NCBI GenBank assembly: GCA_937995755.1
Contig: CALKJD010000094.1
Coordinates: 1 to 64,000, forward strand
From: an uncultured Saprospiraceae bacterium
GTDB taxonomy: Bacteria; Bacteroidota; Bacteroidia; Chitinophagales; Saprospiraceae
Direction: 5' to 3'
Length of the DNA: 64,000 nucleotides
Position numbers and translations under genes: made by a program. Below, piece by piece: positions 36,673 through 45,780 of the stretch. Positions within the stretch are counted from its first letter, which is position 1. Each line of letters opens with the position of its first letter. The notes beneath the pieces were generated by a model. That model was given only the letters and a program-made list of their open reading frames with translations, was not told where the DNA came from and ran no database searches.

Positions 36673-37215
36673 AGTATTTGTGACAGTTTATTATATTCAG
36701 TATAATGGGTATATGGCTTTTTTCAAGACAGGTATCTAGTTTGAAAAGGCTGTGGGATTAGGACTTTTGCTTTCTTTAGCTTTAATGAACTCAATATATA
36801 TTGAATTACAACAAACTAACTTAAGTACTAATTGTGTATTACTTACATCATTTCTAATAACTACAAAGTTACAGTGTATGATTGGGATTTATTAAACTAG
36901 TTGTAATTATTTTGTTATCTAAAAGTGTAATTAATTTAAGTTAAGTTGTTGATAGTTAGATTGTTGGAGTTGGTGTTTTTGTTATAGCTTAATGATATAT
37001 GATCTGTAAGTGTGATCAAAATAGTTTGAAATCATTTATTGGATCAATGGAGGTCGCGTAAGATGTAGAGTAGAATCTCATCGTGGGGTAGGTGAGGCTA
37101 ACCTGTTTGCACTATCTGATTATGTGAATAACGAAGTAGATTTCTAGCTTTGAAGCTGAGTGCAGAAATATTGAACTTAATTAGAGTCGGTCCTATAGAT
37201 CAAAGCTATAGTTGA
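36673..37215. other. Long AT-rich intergenic region with two inverted repeats near the GntR gene
   Basis: 543 bases without a recognisable gene. Near the regulator lie ATTATA-ttcag-TATAAT (36690-36706) and the perfect 14-bp palindrome TCAATATATATTGA (36791-36804), both candidate operator sites. The part toward 37215 shows nothing convincing; a CTATAG-N7-CTATAG repeat at about 37190-37208 lacks a T-run. Confidence 0.4.
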
Positions 37216-38568
37216 TTAGTATTTTTTTGAATCGATATTTTCAATAACACCAGGGAGTTGAAATTTTTCTAATTTGCTGATGACATCCTTTTTTGTCAAA
37301 TGGTCGCAATAGTACATAGCTAAGTAATACATAGCTTCAATTGATCGGTGAAGTGCTTGTGTTTTTATCTTTCGTTCCTGCTCAAGTGGAATTAGTTTGT
37401 ATCTGTTGACGAGGCGTATGATTTTTAAATACTCTTGGTTGGCTAGTAGAGCTTCTATATAAGCTGATAGGAATCTGTGCCAACGATATTCCATTATTCT
37501 AGCTTTACGATCTTCCCAAAATACTTTAGCCTTATTTAGCGCATGACTTAGGTGATCTGTTTTCAACAAACAACGTATATGGTAAGAAACATAACCTACC
37601 ACGGAGTAGAAATCTTTAAATTCGGATATTTTAAATGCAGTAGCTTGTATTAGGGATAGGGCAGCGTCGTACTTTCCTTGTTTCATCATGATATTGATGA
37701 AGTTATTAAAGTATAGCAATTGATCTGGGCCTGTTCCTTTAATAGAGAGCATACCGTAATAATAGGCTTTTGGATAATCTTTTTTCCTGTCGTATAGTAC
37801 AAGTGAGTTAGTGTAGAAGTTAAATAAAAGTCTCCTCGAGTAATAGTGGCCATTTTCAAATAGAGATTGCACATTTTTGTACGTTTCTTCTAGTTTATCT
37901 AGTTTGTTTTCATTGAGGTAATGATAAGATAATCTGATGAAAGCCATATATCTATTCAGGCCATCTAGATGTTCATTCATGAAGGTGTCTTTCAGCCACT
38001 TCTCCCACTTCGAACTATCATTAATGGACTTGGTGCCAAAGCCCATTATTTCTTTAGTGGCTTGATCCATTTGTCTGTTGATCAATAATGATCGTTGATA
38101 GTCGTACGTATATTCATTTAGGTAAGTATCTACTTTCTTGTATGCAGCGTAGCGCTTTCGGATGAGTAAATATTGCCTTAGCTCTATAAGCATTACAAAA
38201 TGCTTGGAAAAATAATAAGAGGTATTGGTAAATGAATTTAGTGATTTTAGTATTGCGGCTTCATCTTCAGAAGAAATTCTATCAAGTGAAATATCTTGTT
38301 GCATGGTATTGATCCAAAGATATTTTTTGTCGACATCAATCTTGTCAAGCTCATTTTTTATCCATTTTTGAATATAGCTATACTTGCGTTTGTCTATAGT
38401 TTCGTCATAGATTCCTACTTGTGAAATCGTCTCAGCTTCTACTACAAGATTTTCTATGATCTGTAGTTTTTCAGGATCTTGGAATCTTTGTATAGACAAT
38501 AAGTACCTTAGCTCATGTGGCAGTAAGATTTGTGCAAATGACTTGAATTTTTTTAATTTCTCCTTCAA
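37216..38568 (-). CDS. Hypothetical helical-repeat protein
   Basis: Soluble, predominantly alpha-helical protein of 450 residues, rich in Tyr, Lys and Leu, without signal peptide. Pairs of amphipathic helices such as YYGMLSIKGTGPDQLLYFNNFINIMM and KYDAALSLIQATAF (quoted in parts) resemble tetratricopeptide-type repeats, but I find no clear TPR consensus. I do not recognise a named family. The start lies 10 bases after the stop of the fabG-like gene, so it is translated from the same message and may be a scaffold or adaptor. Confidence 0.8.
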   Translation of the reverse strand: MKEKLKKFKSFAQILLPHELRYLLSIQRFQDPEKLQIIENLVVEAETISQVGIYDETIDKRKYSYIQKWIKNELDKIDVDKKYLWINTMQQDISLDRISSEDEAAILKSLNSFTNTSYYFSKHFVMLIELRQYLLIRKRYAAYKKVDTYLNEYTYDYQRSLLINRQMDQATKEIMGFGTKSINDSSKWEKWLKDTFMNEHLDGLNRYMAFIRLSYHYLNENKLDKLEETYKNVQSLFENGHYYSRRLLFNFYTNSLVLYDRKKDYPKAYYYGMLSIKGTGPDQLLYFNNFINIMMKQGKYDAALSLIQATAFKISEFKDFYSVVGYVSYHIRCLLKTDHLSHALNKAKVFWEDRKARIMEYRWHRFLSAYIEALLANQEYLKIIRLVNRYKLIPLEQERKIKTQALHRSIEAMYYLAMYYCDHLTKKDVISKLEKFQLPGVIENIDSKKY

Positions 38569-38578
38569 TGTTTACTTT

Positions 38579-39322
38579 TTAAACGACTAGGCCTCCATCC
38601 ACATTTAATGTTGTGCCAGTGATGTATGCTGCTTCGTCTGAGCATAAGAAGGCATATGCATTAGCGATATCTTCTACTTCTCCGAGTCTATGTAATGGTG
38701 TCTTTGATAATAGTCCATCTAAGTATTCTTTAGGTACAGTCTTCATCATTTCAGTGTTGATAAATCCAGGAGCAATGGCATTTACAGTTATTCCTTTTCT
38801 TCCAAATTCTCTTGCCCATACTTTAGTCATTCCTATGACTCCTGCTTTAGTAGCGACATAATTCGTTTGACCAAAGTTGCCATAATGCGCAACTACAGAA
38901 GAAGCACTTATGATTCGCCCCCAACCAGTTTCAGACATATATTTAGAAGCAGCCTTAGTGCAGTTGTATACTCCAGTAAGATTGACGTCGATAACTTGTT
39001 GCCATTGATCGATTGTCATTTTCTTCATTGAGGCATCTCTAGTAATCCCAGCGTTATTAATAAGAATATGTATGTTGCCAAATGTGTTTTTTACATTCTC
39101 TACAGCAGCTTCGACTTCGACTTCTTTAGCTGTGTTTACTTTGTAGATTTCGCATTTCGTTCCGTTTTCGACGAGCGACTTCTGAACTTCTTTTGCTGCA
39201 TCCATATCTAAGTCAAATATGGCGATGTCTGCACCACAACTTGCTAATTTGAGAACGGTTGCTTTGCCTATTCCGTTACTACCTCCAGTTACTATTGCTA
39301 CTTTGCCCTTAAGATCATACAT
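38579..39322 (-). CDS. SDR-family 3-oxoacyl reductase (FabG/PhaB-like)
   Basis: Short-chain dehydrogenase of 247 residues. It has the NADP motif TGGSNGIGKATVL, NNAG, and the catalytic Ser-Tyr-Lys in SASSVVAHYGNFGQTNYVATKAG (in parts), plus APGFINTEMM and the C-terminal GTTLNVDGGLVV. This places it with 3-oxoacyl-ACP/acetoacetyl-CoA reductases. A fatty-acid-synthesis copy would usually lie next to acpP or fabF; here it sits opposite the KASIII/ligase operon and next to a GntR regulator, suggesting a dedicated CoA-linked or pathway-specific role (inference). Confidence 0.88.
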   Translation of the reverse strand: MYDLKGKVAIVTGGSNGIGKATVLKLASCGADIAIFDLDMDAAKEVQKSLVENGTKCEIYKVNTAKEVEVEAAVENVKNTFGNIHILINNAGITRDASMKKMTIDQWQQVIDVNLTGVYNCTKAASKYMSETGWGRIISASSVVAHYGNFGQTNYVATKAGVIGMTKVWAREFGRKGITVNAIAPGFINTEMMKTVPKEYLDGLLSKTPLHRLGEVEDIANAYAFLCSDEAAYITGTTLNVDGGLVV

Positions 39323-39837
39323 ATTAGTTTAATTTTTAGTGTTTTCTAAATTAATGAATCTAAAGATATAGTCTAAAAGTCATTGCGAAAACGGAATGTC
39401 TATAAGATTATGGTATGACTATAGGTGTAATATTAGTAATTATTTAATTAATTGTCTATAAATCAATGTAGTGTAGATCTATTTTGGGTGTAGACTTTTA
39501 TTTATTTGCTTTCATTTTCTTGTCCTTTTTCGTTGGTTGCGATATAGATTAAGAACGTAAGTCTTGATAAACATACTATTTGTTCATTCTTGATTTGATT
39601 TTTTCTATCCTAGCTTGGATTGTCTCAGTTTATTTTTGTGGCAGTAAATTTTAAAGTCGCAGCATTATTATTATTATTTAAAATGCTGTAAATCAACTAT
39701 TAGTGTTGTGTAGTGCTAGTAATAATATGTAATAGTCACATCATTTCATTCTCAAAAACGATATACATGCTAATCCATTGTTTACTTACATTCGACAATA
39801 ATATTTCAATACGATCACTTACTAAAATTAAATATTT
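39323..39837. other. Divergent intergenic region between the SDR gene and the carboxylate cluster
   Basis: 515 bases, very AT-rich. TATCTTTA on the minus strand at about 39361 is one mismatch from a -7 box for the SDR gene; TATTTTTG at 39631-39638 is an exact plus-strand match but about 200 bases before the next gene. A hairpin with AGCATT/AATGCT arms flanks an (ATT)n tract near 39660-39690. No gene seen. Confidence 0.35.
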
Positions 39838-40461
39838 ATGAAAACAATAACTTCGATTTTTTACGTTTGCATTATGGCCTTCAGTGTAATTATGTTCACA
39901 GGTTGTAGTGATGATGAGACTTGCTCAGATGGAATACAGAATCAAGATGAAACAGGTGTAGATTGTGGAGGAGAATGTACAGCATGTGCATCATGTACAG
40001 ATGGCATTCAGAATGGAAATGAAACAGGTGTAGATTGTGGAGGTGCCGATTGTGATGTATGTATGGTAGGCGTTCACGGAAGCTGGGAGTCAACAGGAGA
40101 TAATATTGCAGTGATTCTTGTTCCTTTTGCAAGTAAAATAGTTGCTAATTTTAATGTAGATGGGACTTATTCTGTAGTACAAACTGATCCAATGGGAGCT
40201 GAAATTACATTATCAGGTACATTCGCTCAATCAGAGTCAGGTGTAGATGGTATTTGGGATATTACGCTCAATCAATCATCACCAACACAGTTAACTGCTG
40301 AGGGTATATTTACTATAGAAGGTAATGTGCTAAAGTATGAAGTAGCGCAAGTTGATCCAGCAATCACAGGAGTAACAGCACCAACTGCCGAAGGAGGAAT
40401 CGGAAGTACAAGTGGTGGAGCATTCGGAACTAGTAATGTTCAAACTTATATTGCATTATAA
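39838..40461 (+). CDS. Cys-rich repeat lipoprotein with lipocalin-like C-terminal domain
   Basis: Lipoprotein of 207 residues (signal FYVCIMAFSVIMFTGCSDDE). Directly after the lipid Cys come two tandem copies of a C-x-DGIQN-x-x-ETGVDCGG-x-C-x-x-C module (residues about 29-75), a short disulfide-rich repeat common as a linker in surface proteins. The remaining 130 residues form an antiparallel beta pattern ending in a Gly/Ser-rich tail, similar to the lipocalin-like domains of Bacteroidota lipoproteins (GSWESTGDN...YSVVQTD). It has its own terminator, so it is separate from the following operon. Confidence 0.78.
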   Translation: MKTITSIFYVCIMAFSVIMFTGCSDDETCSDGIQNQDETGVDCGGECTACASCTDGIQNGNETGVDCGGADCDVCMVGVHGSWESTGDNIAVILVPFASKIVANFNVDGTYSVVQTDPMGAEITLSGTFAQSESGVDGIWDITLNQSSPTQLTAEGIFTIEGNVLKYEVAQVDPAITGVTAPTAEGGIGSTSGGAFGTSNVQTYIAL

Positions 40462-40781
40462 CCGTTTTTATTAAAAGGAATCCCCTAGATGTTTTTGTGT
40501 CAAAGGAATATCTTTGGGATTCTTTTTATTCTTTTTCTTGGGCACACTTTCTGTTAGTGCCGTAGTTTACCATATTTTTTACGATATTAATATTTCTAGT
40601 TCAATACTGCATTTGCAATATTGGCTACTGACCATGTACACAGTATTTGGAAAGTATCACCATACGATATGTTGGTGTTAGCCGGCTTGCTGTATACTTA
40701 TTTAATATCCCTCTATAGGATATATGTGCAGTATATATACATATCAATTTTGAGTTTCATTGATCTACTAAAACAGTAATT
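40462..40781. other. Intergenic region upstream of the five-gene operon
   Basis: Besides the terminator it contains an ATATCC-N7-GGATAT inverted repeat (40705-40723) about 60 bases before the first gene, a candidate operator. No strict -7 box was found. Confidence 0.35.
40475..40530 (+). terminator. Terminator after the Cys-rich lipoprotein gene
   Basis: A 10-bp stem (AAGGAATCCC with GGGATTCTTT, one wobble) followed by a long T-rich tract. Its loop begins CCTAGATGT, a 9-mer also found in the terminators at 9547 and 10621. Confidence 0.7.
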
Positions 40782-42347
40782 ATGTTACGTTATCTTACTT
40801 TCTTGATCTTTATGGTTCTCTGCTCTAGTATGCAAGCGCAAGCTCCTGCGGTGTACAAAGACTTAAATGAGAAAACTAAAGATGAGGCTAATAAGGAATT
40901 TCGCTTTTTGGCCTATTTCTATAATCATATGGTGAATACTAATGTATATCCAACCAGTGATTTTCTAAAAGGCCAAGTAGTGGGTCGTCTTTATGGTCCA
41001 AATACAAGTACTACTTCTGATGAAAATAGACCTGTATATTTTGAGCAAAGAATTCTTCCTTTTTTCCTGTATAGCCCCAAACTGTTTGATGGAAAAGCAA
41101 CCCTTAGAGCTTCCTTCGAAATAGATTTTACATGGGGAGATGGCTCATATGGTAGTGGCGGTAACGCTGGTTCTGCAATTAGTGCAGATCAAGTCAATCT
41201 ACAAACGCAGAACATTGAAATCGAATTGAAGCCAGCTAAGTATTGGACTATCAATTTGGGGTTACAACGAATGTATGATACGCCATACGATACCTACGGT
41301 ACTTTTTTCGATAAAATGCTGAATACTGGAGGTCGACTCAATCTATGGGGAACAGATGGTGTTGGTATTACAGTGAGAAGACAAGCTGATTATAGCATTT
41401 TCAAAGCAAGCTATTTTCAATTGTATGAAAATGAAATACAGACTAACGATGATGTTCAATTATTTGAGCTCCAATATTTACGTCGTGTCAGTCATAAGCT
41501 AAACATAGGTAGTTCAATTCATTATGTTAGAGATAGAGGTAATGGCCAAGGAGGTCCTTCTATTTTAGGGCAAGGACTCAATAGTAGTTTGGCTTCTTTC
41601 AATGGAGCATATAGATTTCCTTTTAGTGCTGTGCCTTATAAATCAGATATAGCTTGGTTAGGTCTTTCTGCAGGATATAATGAAGATTATATGATGGACA
41701 GAATATTTGGAACTGCATATGTAAAATATAATTTAGGTTCGGTCTCACTGCAAGAGGGTGATGACTGGAAAGAAGGACCGTCAATCTCAGGATTGGCAGC
41801 CAACTTACGAGCAGGGTATAGACATGGTCAGACGATTAATGATTTGATCTGGTTAGATGCAATGTATACTACCGGTGATCAAAATGGAGTCGTAGATAAT
41901 AACTATAGCGGAGTGATGACAGGAAATACTTGGGGAACTCCAGGTGCACTACATGTAAGTCACGGAGGATACTTATTGTTTCCTCATGCTAATGTTGTCA
42001 ACAGATATATTGCTGCAGTTACAGATATATCTAATATGGGTTATGGAATATCATCCCTTCATGTGAATGCATCTAAAGATATAATTCCTAATAAATTCAA
42101 TGCGAAAATAGGATTTGCTAGTGCTTTGAGTAATGCGACTCCCAATGGTGGAGGTACATACATCGGTACTGAAGCCAATGTGAAGTTAGCATATCAACTT
42201 GGTGTTTTTATGTCAGTTGAATTTCATGCTGCTAATCTATGGCTTGGTGATTTCTATGATAGTAGAATTGTAAATGGTGGGGAGACTGGCGTACGTCCTG
42301 TTAATCCTTATACTGCTTTTGTTTCATTCAAATGGCTAATGTTTTAA
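40782..42347 (+). CDS. Outer-membrane beta-barrel protein (porin-like), first gene of the carboxylate operon
   Basis: Exported protein of 521 residues: signal peptide MLRYLTFLIFMVLCSSMQAQAP, then a long series of amphipathic strands ending in a C-terminal aromatic strand (PYTAFVSFKWLMF), as in 16-18-stranded porins. Segments such as TINLGLQRMYDTPYDTYG and NLWGTDGVGITVRRQADYSIFKASYF recall alginate-export/OprD-type barrels, but the family is not certain. The next gene begins 2 bases after the stop, so it probably supplies the outer-membrane pore for that pathway. Confidence 0.82.
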   Translation: MLRYLTFLIFMVLCSSMQAQAPAVYKDLNEKTKDEANKEFRFLAYFYNHMVNTNVYPTSDFLKGQVVGRLYGPNTSTTSDENRPVYFEQRILPFFLYSPKLFDGKATLRASFEIDFTWGDGSYGSGGNAGSAISADQVNLQTQNIEIELKPAKYWTINLGLQRMYDTPYDTYGTFFDKMLNTGGRLNLWGTDGVGITVRRQADYSIFKASYFQLYENEIQTNDDVQLFELQYLRRVSHKLNIGSSIHYVRDRGNGQGGPSILGQGLNSSLASFNGAYRFPFSAVPYKSDIAWLGLSAGYNEDYMMDRIFGTAYVKYNLGSVSLQEGDDWKEGPSISGLAANLRAGYRHGQTINDLIWLDAMYTTGDQNGVVDNNYSGVMTGNTWGTPGALHVSHGGYLLFPHANVVNRYIAAVTDISNMGYGISSLHVNASKDIIPNKFNAKIGFASALSNATPNGGGTYIGTEANVKLAYQLGVFMSVEFHAANLWLGDFYDSRIVNGGETGVRPVNPYTAFVSFKWLMF

Positions 42348-42349
42348 AG

Positions 42350-43288
42350 ATGAAGAACCTAACTATATTACTCATTGGAATACTATTTATAAGTTCTTGT
42401 GCAATGCAAAGATCGATACCACAACTGTCCTCGTTTGATGACTTGGATTATCCATATGAGACGAAAAAAATCGAATTAGAAGATAACTTAATAATTGCCT
42501 ATATGGATGAAGGTGTTGGTGACCCTATCATCTTTATTCATGGTTTAGGTAGTTATGCTCCAGCATGGAAAAAGACAATAGCAGGACTGACTGATACGCA
42601 TAGATGTATCGCTATAGATTTGCCAGGCTATGGAAAATCTAGCAAGGGTAACTATGAGGGATCCATGTCTTATTATGCAGATGTTGTAAAGGCATTGGCC
42701 GACAAACTTAATCTTAAAAAGGTGACGCTTGCAGGTCATTCTATGGGTGGGCAAATATCCATTTTGGCTTCTGTAGCATATCCTGATTTGGTAGATGAAC
42801 TCCTGTTGTTTTCTCCAGCGGGTTTTGAGACCTTCACGCCTGGACAAAAAGAATGGTTCAGAGATGTATTGAGTCCTCGAGGGGTAGCGCTTACGCCAGT
42901 AGATGCATTGATCAGTAACGTCGGATATAACTTTTATGATTTTCCGAAAGATGCACAATTTATGATTGACGACAGAATAGCGATGAGGACAGCAGAAGGT
43001 TTTGACCTGTACTGCCACCAAATTGTGAAAAGTATCAATGGAATGGTAGACGAGCCAGTATTTGATTATCTCAAAGATGTAAAAGCGAAAACTTTAGTTG
43101 TTTTTGGCGCTCAAGATAATCTTATCCCCAATAGATTTCTCAATCCAGGAAAGACTGTTGAAGTAGCGCAGAAAGGTGCAGATCAGATTCCTAATTGTAG
43201 ACTTGAAATGATAGATAAAGCAGGACACTTCGCTCACTTCGAAAGAGCTGAAGAAGTGAATGCTATCGTCAAAAACTTCCTTAAATAA
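42350..43288 (+). CDS. Alpha/beta-hydrolase lipoprotein
   Basis: Serine hydrolase of 312 residues. I use ATG 42350, which gives the lipoprotein signal MKNLTILLIGILFISSCAMQ; the frame also opens 18 bases earlier inside the preceding gene. The hydrolase fold is complete: oxyanion motif FIHGLGSYAPAW, nucleophile GHSMGG, acid in VFGAQDNLIP and catalytic His in KAGHFAHFE. The closest-looking groups are C-C-bond hydrolases and esterases of the MhpC type. As a lipoprotein it acts in the periplasm or on the cell surface, outside the cytoplasmic enzymes of the same operon, so ester cleavage before import is likely (inference). Confidence 0.88.
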   Translation: MKNLTILLIGILFISSCAMQRSIPQLSSFDDLDYPYETKKIELEDNLIIAYMDEGVGDPIIFIHGLGSYAPAWKKTIAGLTDTHRCIAIDLPGYGKSSKGNYEGSMSYYADVVKALADKLNLKKVTLAGHSMGGQISILASVAYPDLVDELLLFSPAGFETFTPGQKEWFRDVLSPRGVALTPVDALISNVGYNFYDFPKDAQFMIDDRIAMRTAEGFDLYCHQIVKSINGMVDEPVFDYLKDVKAKTLVVFGAQDNLIPNRFLNPGKTVEVAQKGADQIPNCRLEMIDKAGHFAHFERAEEVNAIVKNFLK

Positions 43289-43294
43289 GATTAT

Positions 43295-44779
43295 ATGTGG
43301 TTAGCATGGTCATTATTCGCAATCTATCTTGTTGGTACCTTATACCTAGGTTTTTTAGGTCTAAAGAAAACCAAAGACTTTAGCAGCTTTGCTATAGGCG
43401 ATGGTGCTATGTCACCGTGGATAGTGGGTGTGACGCTAGCAGCAAGCACTGCCTCGGCAGCCACATTTATTATAAATCCTGGCTTCGTGTATGTTCATGG
43501 ACTTGCGGCATTTATGCATCTTGGTGTTGCATGTTTTGCAGGTATCTTGTTTATGCTTTTTATTATGTCGTATAAGTTTCGACGTATAGGATCGGAAAAT
43601 AAATCTGTGACAATTCCAGGTTGGCTTGGACATAGGTATAAGTCTAAATCTTTTGCGATTTACTTTTCTATAATCAACCTATTATCCTTCGCATTTCTAG
43701 TTTTGCTAGTCGGAGGCATATCTATAGTATTACAAAATCTATTGGGTATAACTAATATAGTCGCCTTACTCATCACTTTGGTGTTTGTAACTTCTTATGT
43801 AATCTTGGGTGGTACCTATGCACATGTATTTACTAATGTGTTACAAGGTTCATTAATGGTTGTCGTGAGTTTGATCGTTATAGCTACAGGAGTCAAACTC
43901 ATGATAGATAATCCTGATTTTTGGTCTGTAGTTTCTGCAAAAGGAGTAGAGTTGACCACATTGACCAATCCCAAAAGTAATCTGTATAATGATTTCTTTT
44001 CTGTGTATGTTTCAGGATTCTTGATTGGTGCAGCATTAGTTTGTCAGCCACATATAATGACGAAAGCACTTTATGTTAAATCGGATAAAGATGTTACTAA
44101 GTACCTTTTGATATTTACCGTAGTATTTATGATCTTCTCATTGTTACTACTAGCAGGTTTTTGGGCTATTTATTCTGTGCCTTCTGAAGCATTATTAGAT
44201 CCATCTACTGGAGTGTTTCGCCAAGATTTGGTGATGACTAAGTATCTTCAGTTAGCCTTTCCAGATTGGTTATTCACCATCATTAGTGTAGTGCTTATTG
44301 CAGCAGCTATGTCTACGTTAGATGGTTTGATGGTAGGCTTGTCTACAATTACAGCCAATGATTTCTATCTGAATCTCTTTGGAAAGAAAACACTCAATCA
44401 GGAAGATAAATATAAGGCGGCGCATAGAGTGAGTCACGTAGTCTTAGTGATATTAGCCATTCTAACATTTATAGTAACGCTTAATCCACCTAAGTTATTA
44501 GGAATATTCGGACAGTTCGGAGTATATGCTTTAGTACTGACTTCTTTACCGCCATTATTAAATGGCATATTTTATAAAAAATTATCATTACCAACAGTTT
44601 GGACTTTCAGCATACTTGCTATTGTAATCGATATAGTATTGTATGTGTATGGTCCGGCTTGGTTTGCGGATAGCAATCTCGCTTTTGCTAATCCTGCAGT
44701 GCCTGCGGCTATAGCTATTCTATTGACTTCAATACCAGCATTAGTCATAGGTTATTTTCAAAATCGTAATATCAATTAA
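43295..44779 (+). CDS. Sodium:solute symporter (PanF/monocarboxylate-like SSS)
   Basis: Inner-membrane symporter of 494 residues with about 13 membrane segments. TLAASTASAATFIINPGFVYVHG is the Na+-site region typical of the pantothenate/monocarboxylate branch of SSS, different in sequence from the YidK-like symporter at the window start. It lies 6 bases after the hydrolase gene and 3 bases before the KASIII-like gene. A carboxylic acid substrate released by the hydrolase and used by the ligase fits the context, but is inference. Confidence 0.9.
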   Translation: MWLAWSLFAIYLVGTLYLGFLGLKKTKDFSSFAIGDGAMSPWIVGVTLAASTASAATFIINPGFVYVHGLAAFMHLGVACFAGILFMLFIMSYKFRRIGSENKSVTIPGWLGHRYKSKSFAIYFSIINLLSFAFLVLLVGGISIVLQNLLGITNIVALLITLVFVTSYVILGGTYAHVFTNVLQGSLMVVVSLIVIATGVKLMIDNPDFWSVVSAKGVELTTLTNPKSNLYNDFFSVYVSGFLIGAALVCQPHIMTKALYVKSDKDVTKYLLIFTVVFMIFSLLLLAGFWAIYSVPSEALLDPSTGVFRQDLVMTKYLQLAFPDWLFTIISVVLIAAAMSTLDGLMVGLSTITANDFYLNLFGKKTLNQEDKYKAAHRVSHVVLVILAILTFIVTLNPPKLLGIFGQFGVYALVLTSLPPLLNGIFYKKLSLPTVWTFSILAIVIDIVLYVYGPAWFADSNLAFANPAVPAAIAILLTSIPALVIGYFQNRNIN

Positions 44780-44782
44780 AAA

Positions 44783-45772
44783 ATGAGACGAGCGCAAATT
44801 ATATCTTCTGGATCATATGCACCAGATAATGTTATACCCAATTCTTACTTTGATAAATCTTTAGGTATCAATGTATCTGACTGGTTAGAAGAAGTAGTAA
44901 AAATAAAAGAGAGAAGGTGGACATCTGACGACCAAGCAACTTCAGACCTTTGTGTCGAAGCTGCTAAGAAATGCCTGAGTAGGGTAGATATATCCATTAA
45001 AGATATTGATCTAATAATAGTAGCAACAGATACACCTGATTTCATATCTCCTTCTACAGCTTCTGTAGTTCAATATAAGTTAGGCGCAGATAATGCGGGT
45101 ACCTTCGATGTCAATACAGCATGTGCAGGATTTGTAACTGCATTAGATATGGGATCAAAGTATATTGCGTCAGATACGGCCTATAAGAATATTCTAGTGT
45201 TTGGTGCGTATGCTATGAGTAAGTACTTAGATAAGACGGATAAGAAAACGGTTACACTTTTTGCAGATGGTGCAGGTTGTGTTTTATTACAAGCAATAGA
45301 GTCTGAAGATGAAGGCTTTTTAGCTAGTGAATTAAAATCGATGGGTAAGTATAATAGCTATATGGGAATATATGGTGGCGGTACGGCGCATCCTATTAAT
45401 GACGAAACCATAGCGAATAACGATCATAAACTTAAGTTTGTACATAAGTTTCCGCCAGAACTCAATCCAGAGGTTTGGTCTGAAATGACAAGAAATATGA
45501 ACGCCAAAATTGGAAAAGAAAGTTCAGATGTAGATATGTATTTTGTCACGCAGATTAATATTAATAGTATCTGGGAGACAATGGATTTACTCAATGTACC
45601 TAGAGAAAAAGCGCATACCATTATGCACCATTATGGTTACACAGGTTCGGCTTGTATTCCTATGGCATTTGATGATGCTATAGATAAAGGTTTGATAGGC
45701 AAAGGTGATTTAGTCTATTTTATTGGTTCAGGAGGTGGATTAGCTTTTGCGAGTGCAGCCTTCCGATTATAA
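44783..45772 (+). CDS. KASIII-like (FabH-family) thiolase-fold enzyme with altered active site
   Basis: Thiolase-superfamily protein of 329 residues, aligned over its full length with 3-oxoacyl-ACP synthase III. The nucleophile Cys114 lies in DVNTACAGF and the FADGAGCVLL and C-terminal GSGGGLAFASAAF motifs are present. Against E. coli FabH, however, the HQAN histidine position reads Thr256 (in VTQIN; Gln257 if the alignment shifts by one) and the GNTSAA asparagine reads Tyr286 (in YGYTGSA). I recall homologs with these same substitutions in Bacteroidota, so it seems a stable subfamily rather than a damaged gene. It may be an acyltransferase or a non-decarboxylating enzyme. Tightly coupled to its neighbours. 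Confidence 0.85.
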   Translation: MRRAQIISSGSYAPDNVIPNSYFDKSLGINVSDWLEEVVKIKERRWTSDDQATSDLCVEAAKKCLSRVDISIKDIDLIIVATDTPDFISPSTASVVQYKLGADNAGTFDVNTACAGFVTALDMGSKYIASDTAYKNILVFGAYAMSKYLDKTDKKTVTLFADGAGCVLLQAIESEDEGFLASELKSMGKYNSYMGIYGGGTAHPINDETIANNDHKLKFVHKFPPELNPEVWSEMTRNMNAKIGKESSDVDMYFVTQININSIWETMDLLNVPREKAHTIMHHYGYTGSACIPMAFDDAIDKGLIGKGDLVYFIGSGGGLAFASAAFRL

Positions 45773-45780
45773 AGATTGAT

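Noticed and set aside
40488-40560. Short frame starting in the terminator after the Cys-rich lipoprotein gene
   Set aside because: It overlaps a clear terminator hairpin and T-tract, and its hydrophobic residues are explained by the T-run.
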